Notes under the pieces: model-generated
What the model saw: only the letters and a program-made list of their open reading frames with translations
Databases searched by the model: none
Told to the model about the DNA's origin: nothing
Part shown: one piece after another, positions 19,086-27,936 of the stretch
Layout of the letters: each line of letters begins with the position of its first letter
Numbering within the stretch: the stretch's first letter is position 1
Assembly (NCBI GenBank): GCA_001725155.1
Contig: MEFP01000012.1
Coordinates: forward strand, 310,001-374,000
Length of the DNA stretch: 64,000 bases
Direction: 5' to 3'
Origin: Lysobacteraceae bacterium SCN 69-320
GTDB lineage: Bacteria; Pseudomonadota; Gammaproteobacteria; Xanthomonadales; Rhodanobacteraceae
Position numbers and translations under genes: made by a program

Positions 19086-19346
19086 TGGAAAGCTCCGTTG
19101 AGCGGTGGATGGGGCTCAGGATTTGCCGAGTGTGTGTCAGCAGGCGTACAGCACCTCCCCAACGGCGCCGTCAGGGGCGCGTTATCGGCCCCGGTTTTTC
19201 CCGGGCGGCGGGCCAGAAGTGCCCCGTGCCGGTCGGCCCACGGCAGGCCACGACGGCGACGGTGTTGAGGGTCTTGGGCACGGCGGCGATGACCCATTCC
19301 GCTCGTCATCGCCAGCGTCGACGCATCGCAGGAGACGCCGCGCATG

Positions 19347-19982
19347 TCAGTTGCTCCCCTGCAAGAAAGCGAGGATGTCGTCAGCGTGGGCGCCGTCCAG
19401 GCCGGCGCGTAGCCGCATATGGGTGACGACCACCTGCCAGTTGCGATCGGATTCGGTCTTCGGATCGCGCATGGCGTGACAACGGGCGCACGTGTCAGCC
19501 CACGCTTGCGCGCCGCGGGCAAACGCGTTGGTTTGCGCGGTTCCCATGGAGAGCACCCCGTCGGACGGCGCAGGAGAGGAGGCAGCCAGCGGGGAAGTGG
19601 GCGTCCCCTTCCCAGCCGATGGGGCGGCGGCAGTGGATCGCAGGTAGGTGACGATGGCCTGCGCATCCTCCGCCGTCAGAGCGGGATTGCCGCCCTTCGC
19701 CGGCATCGCCATCGGCGAGCCGGGCGTCTGGACGCCATTGAGAATGTTGGTCACCAGTTGAGCGTCGGGCTTGCTCAGGCGCGTGGCCAAGTCAGGCACC
19801 CCCGGAATAGCGCCTTTACCGGCGGGCCCGTGGCAAGCCACGCAGGTCGATTCGTAGAGCGCCTTGCCGTCGCTGGCGGAGCCGACGCCCGGCATGGAAA
19901 AAATGGCCAATCCGAACGCCACCGCCAGGGCGCGTACGTCGCTTGCAGACAACCACATAGCGCGGTGGAGGAAAGTGGTCAT
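19347..19982 (-). CDS. Exported two-haem cytochrome c
   Basis: The 211-residue protein has an N-terminal hydrophobic segment ending GVGSASDG. It contains two haem-binding motifs, CVACH near residue 47 and CARCH near residue 165, so it is a periplasmic or membrane-anchored diheme electron carrier. The linker between the two halves is Ser/Pro/Ala-rich. The ATG follows GAGGAG, which decides against the ORF-track start five codons earlier. It lies right after the porin gene in the MerR-controlled block. Confidence 0.88.
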   Translation of the reverse strand: MTTFLHRAMWLSASDVRALAVAFGLAIFSMPGVGSASDGKALYESTCVACHGPAGKGAIPGVPDLATRLSKPDAQLVTNILNGVQTPGSPMAMPAKGGNPALTAEDAQAIVTYLRSTAAAPSAGKGTPTSPLAASSPAPSDGVLSMGTAQTNAFARGAQAWADTCARCHAMRDPKTESDRNWQVVVTHMRLRAGLDGAHADDILAFLQGSN

Positions 19983-19993
19983 GGCGTTTCTCC

Positions 19994-21082
19994 TCAAAAG
20001 CCGTGGGCGAATTGCAGCAGCACGCGGTCGGCCTCGGCCACGGCGTCATCACTGTCATTGACCTCCCAGCTGAGCTTGAGCTGGGTACTGGGGCGAATCA
20101 GGTAGTTCAAACCGAGTGCGGTCTGTTGGACGGTCGACTCGCCGTGCGGGGAGCGCGAGTCCCCAACCCGCAGGACGGTCTCCCAACGATCAGCCCCGAA
20201 GCGGTAGGCGCCCTGCACGTACCAGGCCCGCCACGTGGCGCCAGCAGGGACCGCGCTCATCGCCGCATCGCCTACCCGCTGGCGAATCCACTCGCCGCGC
20301 AACACCACCGCACGACTGGCCTGCCAGGCGACGTCAACGCCTTCTACGCGGTAGGCGCGGGCAGGCTCGGCCATGCTGGCTCCCATCTCGCCCGAATCCA
20401 GCACGACGTCACCGCGCGTCAGCGACGCGCCCAGCTCCAAACCGGGCCGCGGCAGCCAGCCAACGCGGCCGCCCCAGACGCGCTTGCCATCCCGATTGGT
20501 CGATGAGCCTTCAACGTCCAGATCCAGGCCTTCCATGCCCTCCAACCCCAGCCGTGGCCCGTTGGCGAGGTAAAGGGCGTAGTTGAGCTGGTGACCCTCC
20601 GCGAGGGAGCGCCCGCCGCGCAATTGAACACCGACGTCAGTCAATGGCGCGGCGCCACCATGGCCAAAGCCGGCGGGGACCGATGCGAGTTTGTTGATCC
20701 AGGAAGGATGCAAGTTCTGGAAGAAATAGCCCACCGGGCTCAAGAACTTGCCAACCACCAGGGCAGAGGAGTCGCCCAGCAACCAGTTGGCGGTGGCGTA
20801 CTCCAAGCCTGCCGCCTCGCCGCCACGATCATCCGCGTCAAATTCGGCCTCGGCCTCGATCAGAAAGCGTTCACCGACTTGCAGATGAACGATGGGCGCG
20901 AACGTCACTGCGCCCAGCGTGCCAGCATCACCGGCTGTGTCAGTGACCGTGACGTCGGCGTAGCCGGCGACGTGGAGGATGACCGTGGAATCGTTCGGGG
21001 CGGTCGCCTCGGTCGGCGCGGCAGCAGCCAGCGTGGCCGCGAGGAGCCCCCCAACTAGCACAACGTGATGAGAGCGGCTCAT
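19994..21082 (-). CDS. Outer-membrane porin-like beta-barrel protein
   Basis: A 362-residue protein with a signal peptide (VVLVGGLLAATLAAAAPTEA) and alternating beta-strand patterns throughout, ending in a short strand closed by Phe (VLLQFAHGF), the classic outer-membrane barrel signal. It resembles phosphate-selective or carbohydrate porins found in metal-resistance operons. It probably lets small solutes or metal complexes pass. It lies between DUF5676 and cytochrome c, all in one direction with gaps of only a few bases. Confidence 0.8.
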   Translation of the reverse strand: MSRSHHVVLVGGLLAATLAAAAPTEATAPNDSTVILHVAGYADVTVTDTAGDAGTLGAVTFAPIVHLQVGERFLIEAEAEFDADDRGGEAAGLEYATANWLLGDSSALVVGKFLSPVGYFFQNLHPSWINKLASVPAGFGHGGAAPLTDVGVQLRGGRSLAEGHQLNYALYLANGPRLGLEGMEGLDLDVEGSSTNRDGKRVWGGRVGWLPRPGLELGASLTRGDVVLDSGEMGASMAEPARAYRVEGVDVAWQASRAVVLRGEWIRQRVGDAAMSAVPAGATWRAWYVQGAYRFGADRWETVLRVGDSRSPHGESTVQQTALGLNYLIRPSTQLKLSWEVNDSDDAVAEADRVLLQFAHGF

Positions 21083-21085
21083 TGA

Positions 21086-21364
21086 CTATTTCTCCATCCA
21101 GCGATGCACGGTGGCGAACAGGACGCCGGCGATGAAGGCGTAGCCGGCGATCGCGAGCGAGCCGATCAGCACCGCGCCCCATCGCAATTCGCCGACGTCG
21201 GGCGAGAGTCCAGTCAGGCTCAGGCCGTGCACGATCACGCCCAACCCCGCGGCCAGGGCGCCCGGGGACCAAGCCACGACCAAGGCACACGCCAGATACA
21301 GCAGGACCGCCGTCACAGCCGCGGACACTCCGCAAGCAAGTCGCGACCCACGAGTGGTTCTCAT
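21086..21364 (-). CDS. DUF5676-type membrane protein
   Basis: The 92-residue protein has two hydrophobic helices (VSAAVTAVLLYLACALVVAW and AVLIGSLAIAGYAFIAGVLFATVHRW) and a central HGLSLTGL segment. This layout is typical of the DUF5676 family, which is usually placed beside MerR-type regulators in metal operons. The chosen Met overlaps the merR stop by 4 bp. Function is unknown; an accessory role in the metal block is inferred from position. Confidence 0.78.
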   Translation of the reverse strand: MRTTRGSRLACGVSAAVTAVLLYLACALVVAWSPGALAAGLGVIVHGLSLTGLSPDVGELRWGAVLIGSLAIAGYAFIAGVLFATVHRWMEK

Positions 21365-21873
21365 GAGAGTTTCTCCGGCGTGGCAGCGCGCCCCACCAGG
21401 CGGCGCGGGGTGGTTTTGGAAAAGGCAGCGCCCTCGCTGACCGCAACCGCCTCGATGAGGACGCATACGTCATTGCCCGTCGGTACGGCGTCGGGCAGGT
21501 GAGCCCACTGTGCAACGGCTTGCGCCATGCGCCTCTGCAGCGCCAGCAGGTGCTCAAGCTGGTCCCGCGTTTCGTCCAGGCGCCGAGCCATGATGTCGCG
21601 CACCAGCGGACACGGACTCTTGCGCTGGCGGCTGCGCCGGAGGACTTCCTCGATCTCGGCCAGCGTGAAGCCCAGCCGCTGCGCGGTTCGGATAAAGTGC
21701 AGCCGGTGCAATTCCGCTCGTGAGAACAGCTGGTAGCCGGCCTCGGTATGGCTAGCTGCCCGGAGCAGTCCGCGACGCAGGTAGTTGCGTACGACGTGTA
21801 CAGTCACGCCACCCAATTGCGCCAAGCGGCGCACGGTCATCGGTGACTCGGGCTTGCGCAGATCGGCTGTCAT
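21361..21873 (-). CDS. MerR-family transcription regulator
   Basis: A 170-residue regulator: winged HTH (MTVRRLAQLGGVTVHVVRNYLRRGLL), dimerisation helix, and two cysteines at about 88 (SPCPLVR) and 137 (NDVCVLIE). Mercury-type MerR has three metal cysteines (82, 117, 126 in Tn501). The middle one is missing here, so the ligand may differ. The operon's promoter has a perfect MerR dyad (21901-21931), so it very likely controls its own operon. Translation could also start at Met12. The DUF5676 gene overlaps its end. Confidence 0.88.
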   Translation of the reverse strand: MTADLRKPESPMTVRRLAQLGGVTVHVVRNYLRRGLLRAASHTEAGYQLFSRAELHRLHFIRTAQRLGFTLAEIEEVLRRSRQRKSPCPLVRDIMARRLDETRDQLEHLLALQRRMAQAVAQWAHLPDAVPTGNDVCVLIEAVAVSEGAAFSKTTPRRLVGRAATPEKLS

Positions 21874-21900
21874 CGCGTGCTCCCGCAGAACCTGCCGGGG

Positions 21901-21931
21901 ACCGTAAACCTGCGTGTCGGACGCAGGTCAA
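21901..21931 (-). promoter_or_regulatory. MerR-type promoter with perfect dyad
   Basis: On the minus strand, -35 TTGACC and -10 TACGGT are 19 bp apart, the long spacer typical of MerR-activated promoters. The spacer carries the perfect inverted repeat CCTGCGTccgacACGCAGG. It lies 28 bp before the merR start codon and should drive merR-DUF5676-porin-cytochrome, and perhaps DUF2933-ICMT-ATPase. Confidence 0.72.
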
Positions 21932-22118
21932 GGCCCGCCGGCCAGCCGGGGGCGGCAATGATTGCTCGCGTGAAGCGAAAGATTTCCATGGTCATGGCCT
22001 CGCACGAACCGCTGCCCAGGCGGGGCGCGGTAGGAGTCGGCGGGGCAGGCCGCGCAGAGGGCGGCTGCACCGAGACGACCGGAGCCCTGGTGGGCACCGG
22101 CCGATCATCGGCGACGGC

Positions 22119-22568
22119 TCAGATCAGCAGCAGACTCGCGGGGTGCGGCGTAGGTCGGTGCCATGCGCCGCGGGGATATGCTTCTGAGGCGAAACGTGCG
22201 GCAGGCAACTGCCTCACTACTACAGCCAGCATCAGCGGCAACGGCCCCAGCGTCGGTACCGATAACACGCGCGCCGCATCCTTGCTCAGATCACCGTGGC
22301 TGCAGTGGTAGGCGCACACCGTCTCGTCGTCGCCCTGCTGTGTTTCATGACAGGGCGGAGGAGCTTGTTCAGCGGGGGAGCCAGCGCCGTGGTGGGCGTG
22401 TGAAGGCGCGGTTGCGGCCAGCGCGGGGGACGAGTACCCGGATGCCGATGCCATCGCGCGCCAGGCGCATGCCGGATGGCTGGCCAGCACCAGTTGAGCC
22501 CACACCAGTACGATCGCCACCAGGAGCGAAAGATGCGTGCACCAACGGTGGCGGCGAATGCGGTTCAT
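22119..22568 (-). CDS. Cys/His-rich exported protein (copy 1)
   Basis: A 149-residue protein with a signal peptide (HLSLLVAIVLVWAQLVLASHPAC). The mature region holds Cys and His in the pattern PPCHE...VCAYHCSHGD, and the C-terminus is WHRPTPHPASLLLI. It is clearly homologous to the protein at 36552-36962 over its full length. It looks like a small periplasmic metal-binding or metal-sensing protein, loosely similar to DUF2946/CzcI-type proteins of copper and zinc islands; I cannot assign a named family. Its promoter carries an FNR-type box. Confidence 0.72.
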   Translation of the reverse strand: MNRIRRHRWCTHLSLLVAIVLVWAQLVLASHPACAWRAMASASGYSSPALAATAPSHAHHGAGSPAEQAPPPCHETQQGDDETVCAYHCSHGDLSKDAARVLSVPTLGPLPLMLAVVVRQLPAARFASEAYPRGAWHRPTPHPASLLLI

Positions 22569-22605
22569 CGTGTGCTCATCCTAGCCAGCCTCTTCACGCG
22601 GGGGA

Positions 22606-22619
22606 TTGACCTGGATCAA
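22606..22619 (-). promoter_or_regulatory. FNR/ANR-like box before the Cys/His-rich gene (copy 1)
   Basis: The minus strand reads TTGATCCAGGTCAA, a near-perfect FNR/ANR/DNR-type palindrome. A -10-like TAGGAT begins 22 bp after it, which would put the box centre at -41.5, the class II activation position. The ATG follows 9 bp later. The same arrangement recurs upstream of 36962 and 41086. Confidence 0.6.
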
Positions 22620-22797
22620 CATCGCCATTGGTAATTCACCGGAGCCGGCGTTATGACGATACGCCCAAGCGGGCGCGCGGGGCACCGTATCCGTCGTCTC
22701 CGATGCGATGATGCCACCCGTGCGGCTTCGGTCTCCTTGACGGCCGGCGACCATGCCATGCGATGCTAACCCCAACATCTTTCGCGAGCGTTGATGC

Positions 22798-24042
22798 GTG
22801 GACGAACTGACGGGCTTGCTTTTTGCGCTAGCCGCCGGCCTGTTGGTAGGTGTCGAGCGCGGCTGGCGTCAGCGCGCAGTCGCCGAAGGCCATAGGCCCG
22901 CCGGGCTTCGCACGTTCGGTGTAATTGGACTGCTGGGCGGCCTGGGCGCAGTGGGCACCCAGCGGTGGGGTCCCGGCATACTGATCGCGCTCGGCGCCGC
23001 CGTGGCACTGGCGCTGGTAGCCGGCTACCTGGCGACCGTGTGGATGCACCGCACGATGGGGCTGACCACACTGATGGCGGGCTTGGCGACCTTCCTGATC
23101 GGCGCTCTGGCCGCCGGCGGTGCACCGGCGGCGGCGGCCGGGGCAGCGGTGGTCATGGTGCTTCTTCTGCAACTCAAGGCGCCGCTGCACAGCAGCATTG
23201 CCCGACTTTCGGGCGATGAATTGGCCGCCGCCTCCCAGCTGCTGCTGATCTCGGTGGTGATCCTGCCGGTCCTGCCCGACCAAGGCTTCGGGCCTTTTGG
23301 CGCCATTAACCCCTACCGGTTCTGGTGGGCGGTGGTACTGATTGCCGGCTTGTCCTTTGCGGGATACGTTGCTATGCGCGTCACCGGCCCGCGCCGGGGT
23401 CTGCTGATCACTGCGCTGTTGGGCGGCCTCGTGTCCTCAACGGCCACGACCGCCGCCTTAGCGCGGGTGGCCGCGACGACCCCCGCCCTGGCTCGCCCGG
23501 CCGCCGCGGGTGCCATCCTGGCCTGCGCCGCGATGTTCGCGCGCATGATCGGCGTGATCGCAGTGACGGCGCCGCCCTTGCTCGCTGGTCTGGGGCCCCT
23601 TCTGGCCGCCATGGCGGCCACTGGCGGCGCACTCGGGCTGCTGTGGCACCGGTCGCCCGGCACCCCGCTGCCCGAGCCCGTTCTCCCCAATCCGCTGGCG
23701 CTGCGCTTTGCGCTGGGTTTTTCGGCCTTGCTTGCGGGGGTCGCGCTGTTCAGCCGGGCGCTGACGGAATCGTGGGGAGAAGCGGGGTTGTTCCTGACAT
23801 CGGCGATCGCCGGTCTCGCTGACGTCGACGCCATCATTGTCAGCATCGGGCGGATGGTAGGGGAAGGAATTGTGCCGGCCCAGGTCGCGGCTTGGGCGCT
23901 GCTACTCGGCGCAGCCGTCAACCAAGGCACCAAGCTGGCGCTGGCCTCAGGCCTGGCCGGGCGCGCCGTGGCCGGACCATTGGCCCTGGCGTATGCGCTG
24001 ATGGCCGCGGCAGGCGCGACGACGGTTTGGCTCGCGGCCTAG
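22798..24042 (+). CDS. MgtC/DUF4010-type membrane protein
   Basis: A 414-residue inner-membrane protein. The N-terminal third carries the MgtC/SapB-like pattern (GLLVGVERGW, GLRTFGVIGLLGGLG). The rest is the DUF4010 region with SSTATTAALARVA, and in all there are about 11-12 hydrophobic segments. Translation starts at GTG, as no ATG is near. Function of the family is unclear; ion-related transport is often suggested. It converges on the ABC permease operon, the two stop codons overlapping by 4 bp. It is the only plus-strand gene between 1 and 37 kb apart from the first one. Confidence 0.82.
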   Translation: MDELTGLLFALAAGLLVGVERGWRQRAVAEGHRPAGLRTFGVIGLLGGLGAVGTQRWGPGILIALGAAVALALVAGYLATVWMHRTMGLTTLMAGLATFLIGALAAGGAPAAAAGAAVVMVLLLQLKAPLHSSIARLSGDELAAASQLLLISVVILPVLPDQGFGPFGAINPYRFWWAVVLIAGLSFAGYVAMRVTGPRRGLLITALLGGLVSSTATTAALARVAATTPALARPAAAGAILACAAMFARMIGVIAVTAPPLLAGLGPLLAAMAATGGALGLLWHRSPGTPLPEPVLPNPLALRFALGFSALLAGVALFSRALTESWGEAGLFLTSAIAGLADVDAIIVSIGRMVGEGIVPAQVAAWALLLGAAVNQGTKLALASGLAGRAVAGPLALAYALMAAAGATTVWLAA

Positions 24043-25154
24043 CCCAGCTTGCGCCGGAACACCCCGGCAGCGGCCGCGAACAGCGCGAGCCCAATGCCAG
24101 TCATCGCGAGAGCCTGAGGCCACAGCTCGACCCAGCCGACGCCCTTCAGGAAGATGCCCAGCAGCACCTCCATGTAATACCGCAGCGGGCTGAGCAGCGA
24201 GGCGCGCTGCAGTGCCAGCGGCATCGATTCGATCGGTGTCATGGTGCCCGACAGGAACAGCACCGGAAACAGGGCGAAGAACGCCAGCAGCAGCGCCTGC
24301 TGCAACGTGCGGGTCACCGCAGCCACGAACACTCCCATCGCGATCGCGCTGAGCTGGAACAGTCCCGCGAGCACCAGCAGCGTTACCAGACTGCCGCGCT
24401 GGGGCACGTCGAACGCTGCCACGATCAGCAGGGCCGGGAAGATCGCCAGCAGATTCACCGCCACCGTTGGGATCGTCTTGGCGGCGAACAGTTCCAGTGG
24501 GGTAACGGGCGTCACCAGCAATTGCTCGATGGTGCCATGCTCCTTCTCGCGCACGATCGATGCGGCCGGAACCATGACGCCGACCAGCATCGCAGCCAGG
24601 GCCAGCATCGAGAGCACCATGAAATTCTTGGTTTCCTGCTCGGGGTTGTACCAGACCCGGGGCACAGCCACGGCTTGACCTGCGCGCATAGCGAGCGCCA
24701 TCTGCAGCGGCGGACGATCGCCTTCGAATCGCCGCACCACCTGCATGGCGTAATGGCGTGCGTTCTCCGCGACATTGGAGTTGGTGCCATCGAGCAACAG
24801 TTGCAGCATCGGTCGGTTACCACGCTGATACGCCTGCTCAAACCCCGGCGGAATGACCCAAACCATGGCCACGCGCCCGGCCTGCAAGGCCTGTTCACCC
24901 CGTTGAGGTTGATCGCTGACCTCGCGCAGCTCAAAGGTCTCGGTCGCCTGCAGCAAAGCCACCAAATGCCGACTCGCCACACTTTGGTCCTGGTCCACCA
25001 CGGCCACGGGCAGTTCGCGGATCTCAAAGGTCAACGCCAACGTGCACATCACCGCTTCTACGGTGTACAGAAACAAAATCAGGAACAGCACGGTGCGGTC
25101 GCGCAAGATTTGCGTCACCTCTTTGCGCAGCAGACCGGCAAAACGCCCGCTCAT
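24039..25154 (-). CDS. ABC-2 type permease (second of pair)
   Basis: A 371-residue ABC-2 permease. One helix lies near the N-terminus (TVLFLILFLYTVEAVMCTLAL), followed by a large periplasmic domain of about 150 residues and five further helices. It also has the conserved VREKEHGTIEQLLVTPVTPLELFAAK segment. This matches YhhJ/YbhS/YbhR-type exporters. The start is the Met overlapping the preceding permease stop (ATGA), not the ORF-track start. Together with the other permease, the twin ATPase and HlyD it forms one export complex. Confidence 0.88.
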   Translation of the reverse strand: MSGRFAGLLRKEVTQILRDRTVLFLILFLYTVEAVMCTLALTFEIRELPVAVVDQDQSVASRHLVALLQATETFELREVSDQPQRGEQALQAGRVAMVWVIPPGFEQAYQRGNRPMLQLLLDGTNSNVAENARHYAMQVVRRFEGDRPPLQMALAMRAGQAVAVPRVWYNPEQETKNFMVLSMLALAAMLVGVMVPAASIVREKEHGTIEQLLVTPVTPLELFAAKTIPTVAVNLLAIFPALLIVAAFDVPQRGSLVTLLVLAGLFQLSAIAMGVFVAAVTRTLQQALLLAFFALFPVLFLSGTMTPIESMPLALQRASLLSPLRYYMEVLLGIFLKGVGWVELWPQALAMTGIGLALFAAAAGVFRRKLG

Positions 25155-26248
25155 GGCGCCACCTTTTGGCGCAGGCGCCACGCCGCGAAAACAAACACCA
25201 CCGCTGTGTACATCGCCAGCCACGTCAGGTTGGGGGCGAGCGCCGCCCATCCGGCATCCTTGAGTACTACATCTCGGGAAATTTCAACGAAGTAACTGGC
25301 CGGCACGAGGGTGCTGTAGAGCTGCAGCATCAACGGCATCGTGAACACGGGAAACAAGAAGCCCGAAAACAGGAACGAGGGCATCAGACTGACGATCAGC
25401 GCCACCAACATGGCGCTGAGCTGGGTGCGGGTGATGGTCGAGACCAACAGGCCGATCCCCACGGTAGTGAGCACGTAAACCCCCGACGCGGCCGCCAACA
25501 ACGCCGGACTACCGGCAAACGGCACCTCGAACCATACGATCCCCACGCCCACCAGCAACGCCATTTCCAACAGCGCAACCCCAGCATAGGGCAGGAGCTT
25601 GGCCAACACGAACTCCGCCGAGGTTACCGGCGAGGCGTAGATCTGCTCGATCGTCCCGCTTTCCTTCTCGCGCACGATCGCCAGGGCCGTGAGCAGTGGC
25701 GGAAACGCCATCAGGATCACCGCAAACAGCCCAGGAACCACGAAGTTGGCGCTGCGCAGGCCGGGGTTGTACCAGACCCGCACCTGCGTCTCGATGCGCT
25801 GGCGCGGTGCCGCGGGATAGCTGGCGACAATGGCCTCGGCATACCCCAGGGCGAGCGCGGCACTGGAGGCGAACGCACCATCCACCAACAGTTGGACCGG
25901 GGCGTCTTCGCCACGGAGCACCGATTGCTGGAAACGGCGCGGGACCACCAGCACCACCCGCACCTGACCACGCTGCAGCGCCTGCTCGACCTGGCGCGGC
26001 GTATCGAAGGTATGGCTCTGCTTGAAGTAGCCACTGGCTGTGAACCGATCCACCAGCTCCCGGCTCGCCGGCGACCGGTCGTCGTCCAGCACACCCAGGC
26101 GGATGTCGTTGACATCCAAGGTGACGGCGTAACCGAACAAGAACAGCATCACCAGGGGCATCAAGATTGCCAGGCCGATGGTCAGGGGATCACGGGCCAG
26201 TTCCCGGCACTCTTTGCCCATCAAGGCCCAAATACGCCGGTGGTTCAT
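25151..26248 (-). CDS. ABC-2 type permease (first of pair)
   Basis: The 365-residue protein shares the layout of its partner: an N-terminal helix (LTIGLAILMPLVMLFLFGYAV), a periplasmic domain, VREKESGTIEQIYASPVTSAEFVLAK, and five C-terminal helices. The real start MNHRRIWALMGKECREL overlaps the ATPase stop by 4 bp; the 105 upstream codons in the ORF track are an artefact. The pair probably works as a heterodimer exporting a hydrophobic or metal-related substrate that is not known. Confidence 0.88.
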   Translation of the reverse strand: MNHRRIWALMGKECRELARDPLTIGLAILMPLVMLFLFGYAVTLDVNDIRLGVLDDDRSPASRELVDRFTASGYFKQSHTFDTPRQVEQALQRGQVRVVLVVPRRFQQSVLRGEDAPVQLLVDGAFASSAALALGYAEAIVASYPAAPRQRIETQVRVWYNPGLRSANFVVPGLFAVILMAFPPLLTALAIVREKESGTIEQIYASPVTSAEFVLAKLLPYAGVALLEMALLVGVGIVWFEVPFAGSPALLAAASGVYVLTTVGIGLLVSTITRTQLSAMLVALIVSLMPSFLFSGFLFPVFTMPLMLQLYSTLVPASYFVEISRDVVLKDAGWAALAPNLTWLAMYTAVVFVFAAWRLRQKVAP

Positions 26249-27936
26249 ACGGTCGCTCCCGTCCGCGCCGTTGCCTGGGCAATGGCCTGCACGAACACGG
26301 CCTCGACCGTAGCGTCCCCGGGTAACCCGGTCTGAACGCGCAACGCGTCCAGCGTGCCCCAGCCGATCAGCGCCCCCTGGTGCATCAGACCGATACGGTC
26401 GCAATACGCCGCTTCGTCCAGGTAATGGGTCGTGACCAGAATGCTCATGCCGGCCTGGGCGAGGGACCGGATCAGCCACCAGAATCGGTAGCGGGCCAGG
26501 GGATCCACGCCTGACGTCGGCTCGTCCAGGAACAGCACCGCTGGCCGGTGAAGAATGGCGCAAGCTAGCGCCAGCCGCTGGCGCTCGGCCCCGGACAGCG
26601 CCGCCACCAGCTGCCCCGGGGCCAGCGTCAGTCCTAGCTGCGCGGTCGCTTGCGCGATGGCCTCGCGCGCGTGGTCACCGCCCAGCCCATAGGCGCTGGC
26701 AAAGAAAGCGAGATTCTCCTGCGCCGTCAAGTCGAGGTAGAGCGAAAACCGCTGGGACATGTAGCCGACGCGCTGGCGCACCGCCGCGATCTGGCCCGGC
26801 AGCGGCAAGCCGGCAACCTGGGCTTGGCCTTCAGTGAACGGCACCAGACCACACAAGCCCCGGATCAGCGTGGTTTTGCCCGCCCCGTTGGGTCCCAGCA
26901 GGGCCAGCAATTCTCCCGGTTGGATCGACAGCGATACCCGATCCACGGCCCGGAAGCCCCCGAACACGACCGACACATCGTGCGTCATCAGGCCGAGGCC
27001 GGAAGCCGCAAGGGTTACTGGCGCCGTCGGCGCCGGTATGTCGGGCTCAGTGGCCGTGTCATGCAGAACGAATACGTCCTCGAGCACCGGCTCCGCCGGT
27101 TGGCTGCCGGGGATGGGCGGCGAGGAGGCGAGCTCACGGGATTGGAAACGCACCCGGTCGGGCAGGACCTGCAGCCCCCTTACGTGGTCCAGGGCACGCA
27201 GGGCGGGAAGACTTTGGATGAGGTCGGCACCGCGCACCTCGAATACGCGCCCCGCGGCTTGAGCCCGCAAGCCGGCCGGCGAGTCCAGGGCCAGAGGCTG
27301 GCCATCGCGCAACAACAAGACCCGGTCACAACGTTCTGCTTCGTCCATGTAGGACGTGGCCACAATCGTCGCTACGCCGGTCTCGCGATACCGGGCGAGC
27401 ATGGCCCACAGCTCCCGCCGCGACAGCGGGTCCACGCCCAGGCCCGGTTCGTCCAGAATCAGTAGGTGCGGCGCATGAATCAGATTCGTGCACAGCGACA
27501 GCTTTTTGCGCATGCCGCCCGAGAGCTTGCCCGACAGGCGCTCGGTGAACCGCGACAGACCGGCCATGGCCAGCAACTGCGACCGACGCGGCCCGTAATC
27601 GGTGTCACTGACGCCACGCAGCCTGGCCGCCAAGCGCAGGTTCTCCTCGACGCTCAGGCGGTCGTACAGAGTGAATCCTTGCGTCATGTAGCCCAAGCCG
27701 GCGGCGATACGCTTACTCTCCCGGCGCGAGTCTCTTCCCAGGACAGTACACGCCCCCTCGCTCGGGTCCAGGATGGCCGCAAACATCTGCAGCAACGTCG
27801 TCTTGCCGGCGCCATCGGCCCCGACCACGCCCAATGTCTCGCCCGCGGCCAGGCTGATGCTGACCTCCCGCACGGCCCAGCGTGCACCAAACCGGCGACC
27901 CAGGCCTTGCGCCACCAGACGGGATTCGGGCTTCAC
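26245..27936 (-). CDS. ABC transporter ATPase with two nucleotide-binding domains
   Basis: A 563-residue fusion of two ABC ATPase domains, like YbhF/RbbA. Domain 1 has Walker A GADGAGKTT, signature LSGGMRKK and Walker B LLILDEPGLGVDP. Domain 2 has GPNGAGKTT, the divergent signature LSGAERQR and VLFLDEPTSGVDP. A GTG start at 27936 gives a 4-bp overlap with the HlyD stop, matching all other junctions in this operon; ATGs at 27990, 27981 and 27963 are alternatives. It energises the two permeases encoded next. Confidence 0.88.
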   Translation of the reverse strand: MKPESRLVAQGLGRRFGARWAVREVSISLAAGETLGVVGADGAGKTTLLQMFAAILDPSEGACTVLGRDSRRESKRIAAGLGYMTQGFTLYDRLSVEENLRLAARLRGVSDTDYGPRRSQLLAMAGLSRFTERLSGKLSGGMRKKLSLCTNLIHAPHLLILDEPGLGVDPLSRRELWAMLARYRETGVATIVATSYMDEAERCDRVLLLRDGQPLALDSPAGLRAQAAGRVFEVRGADLIQSLPALRALDHVRGLQVLPDRVRFQSRELASSPPIPGSQPAEPVLEDVFVLHDTATEPDIPAPTAPVTLAASGLGLMTHDVSVVFGGFRAVDRVSLSIQPGELLALLGPNGAGKTTLIRGLCGLVPFTEGQAQVAGLPLPGQIAAVRQRVGYMSQRFSLYLDLTAQENLAFFASAYGLGGDHAREAIAQATAQLGLTLAPGQLVAALSGAERQRLALACAILHRPAVLFLDEPTSGVDPLARYRFWWLIRSLAQAGMSILVTTHYLDEAAYCDRIGLMHQGALIGWGTLDALRVQTGLPGDATVEAVFVQAIAQATARTGATV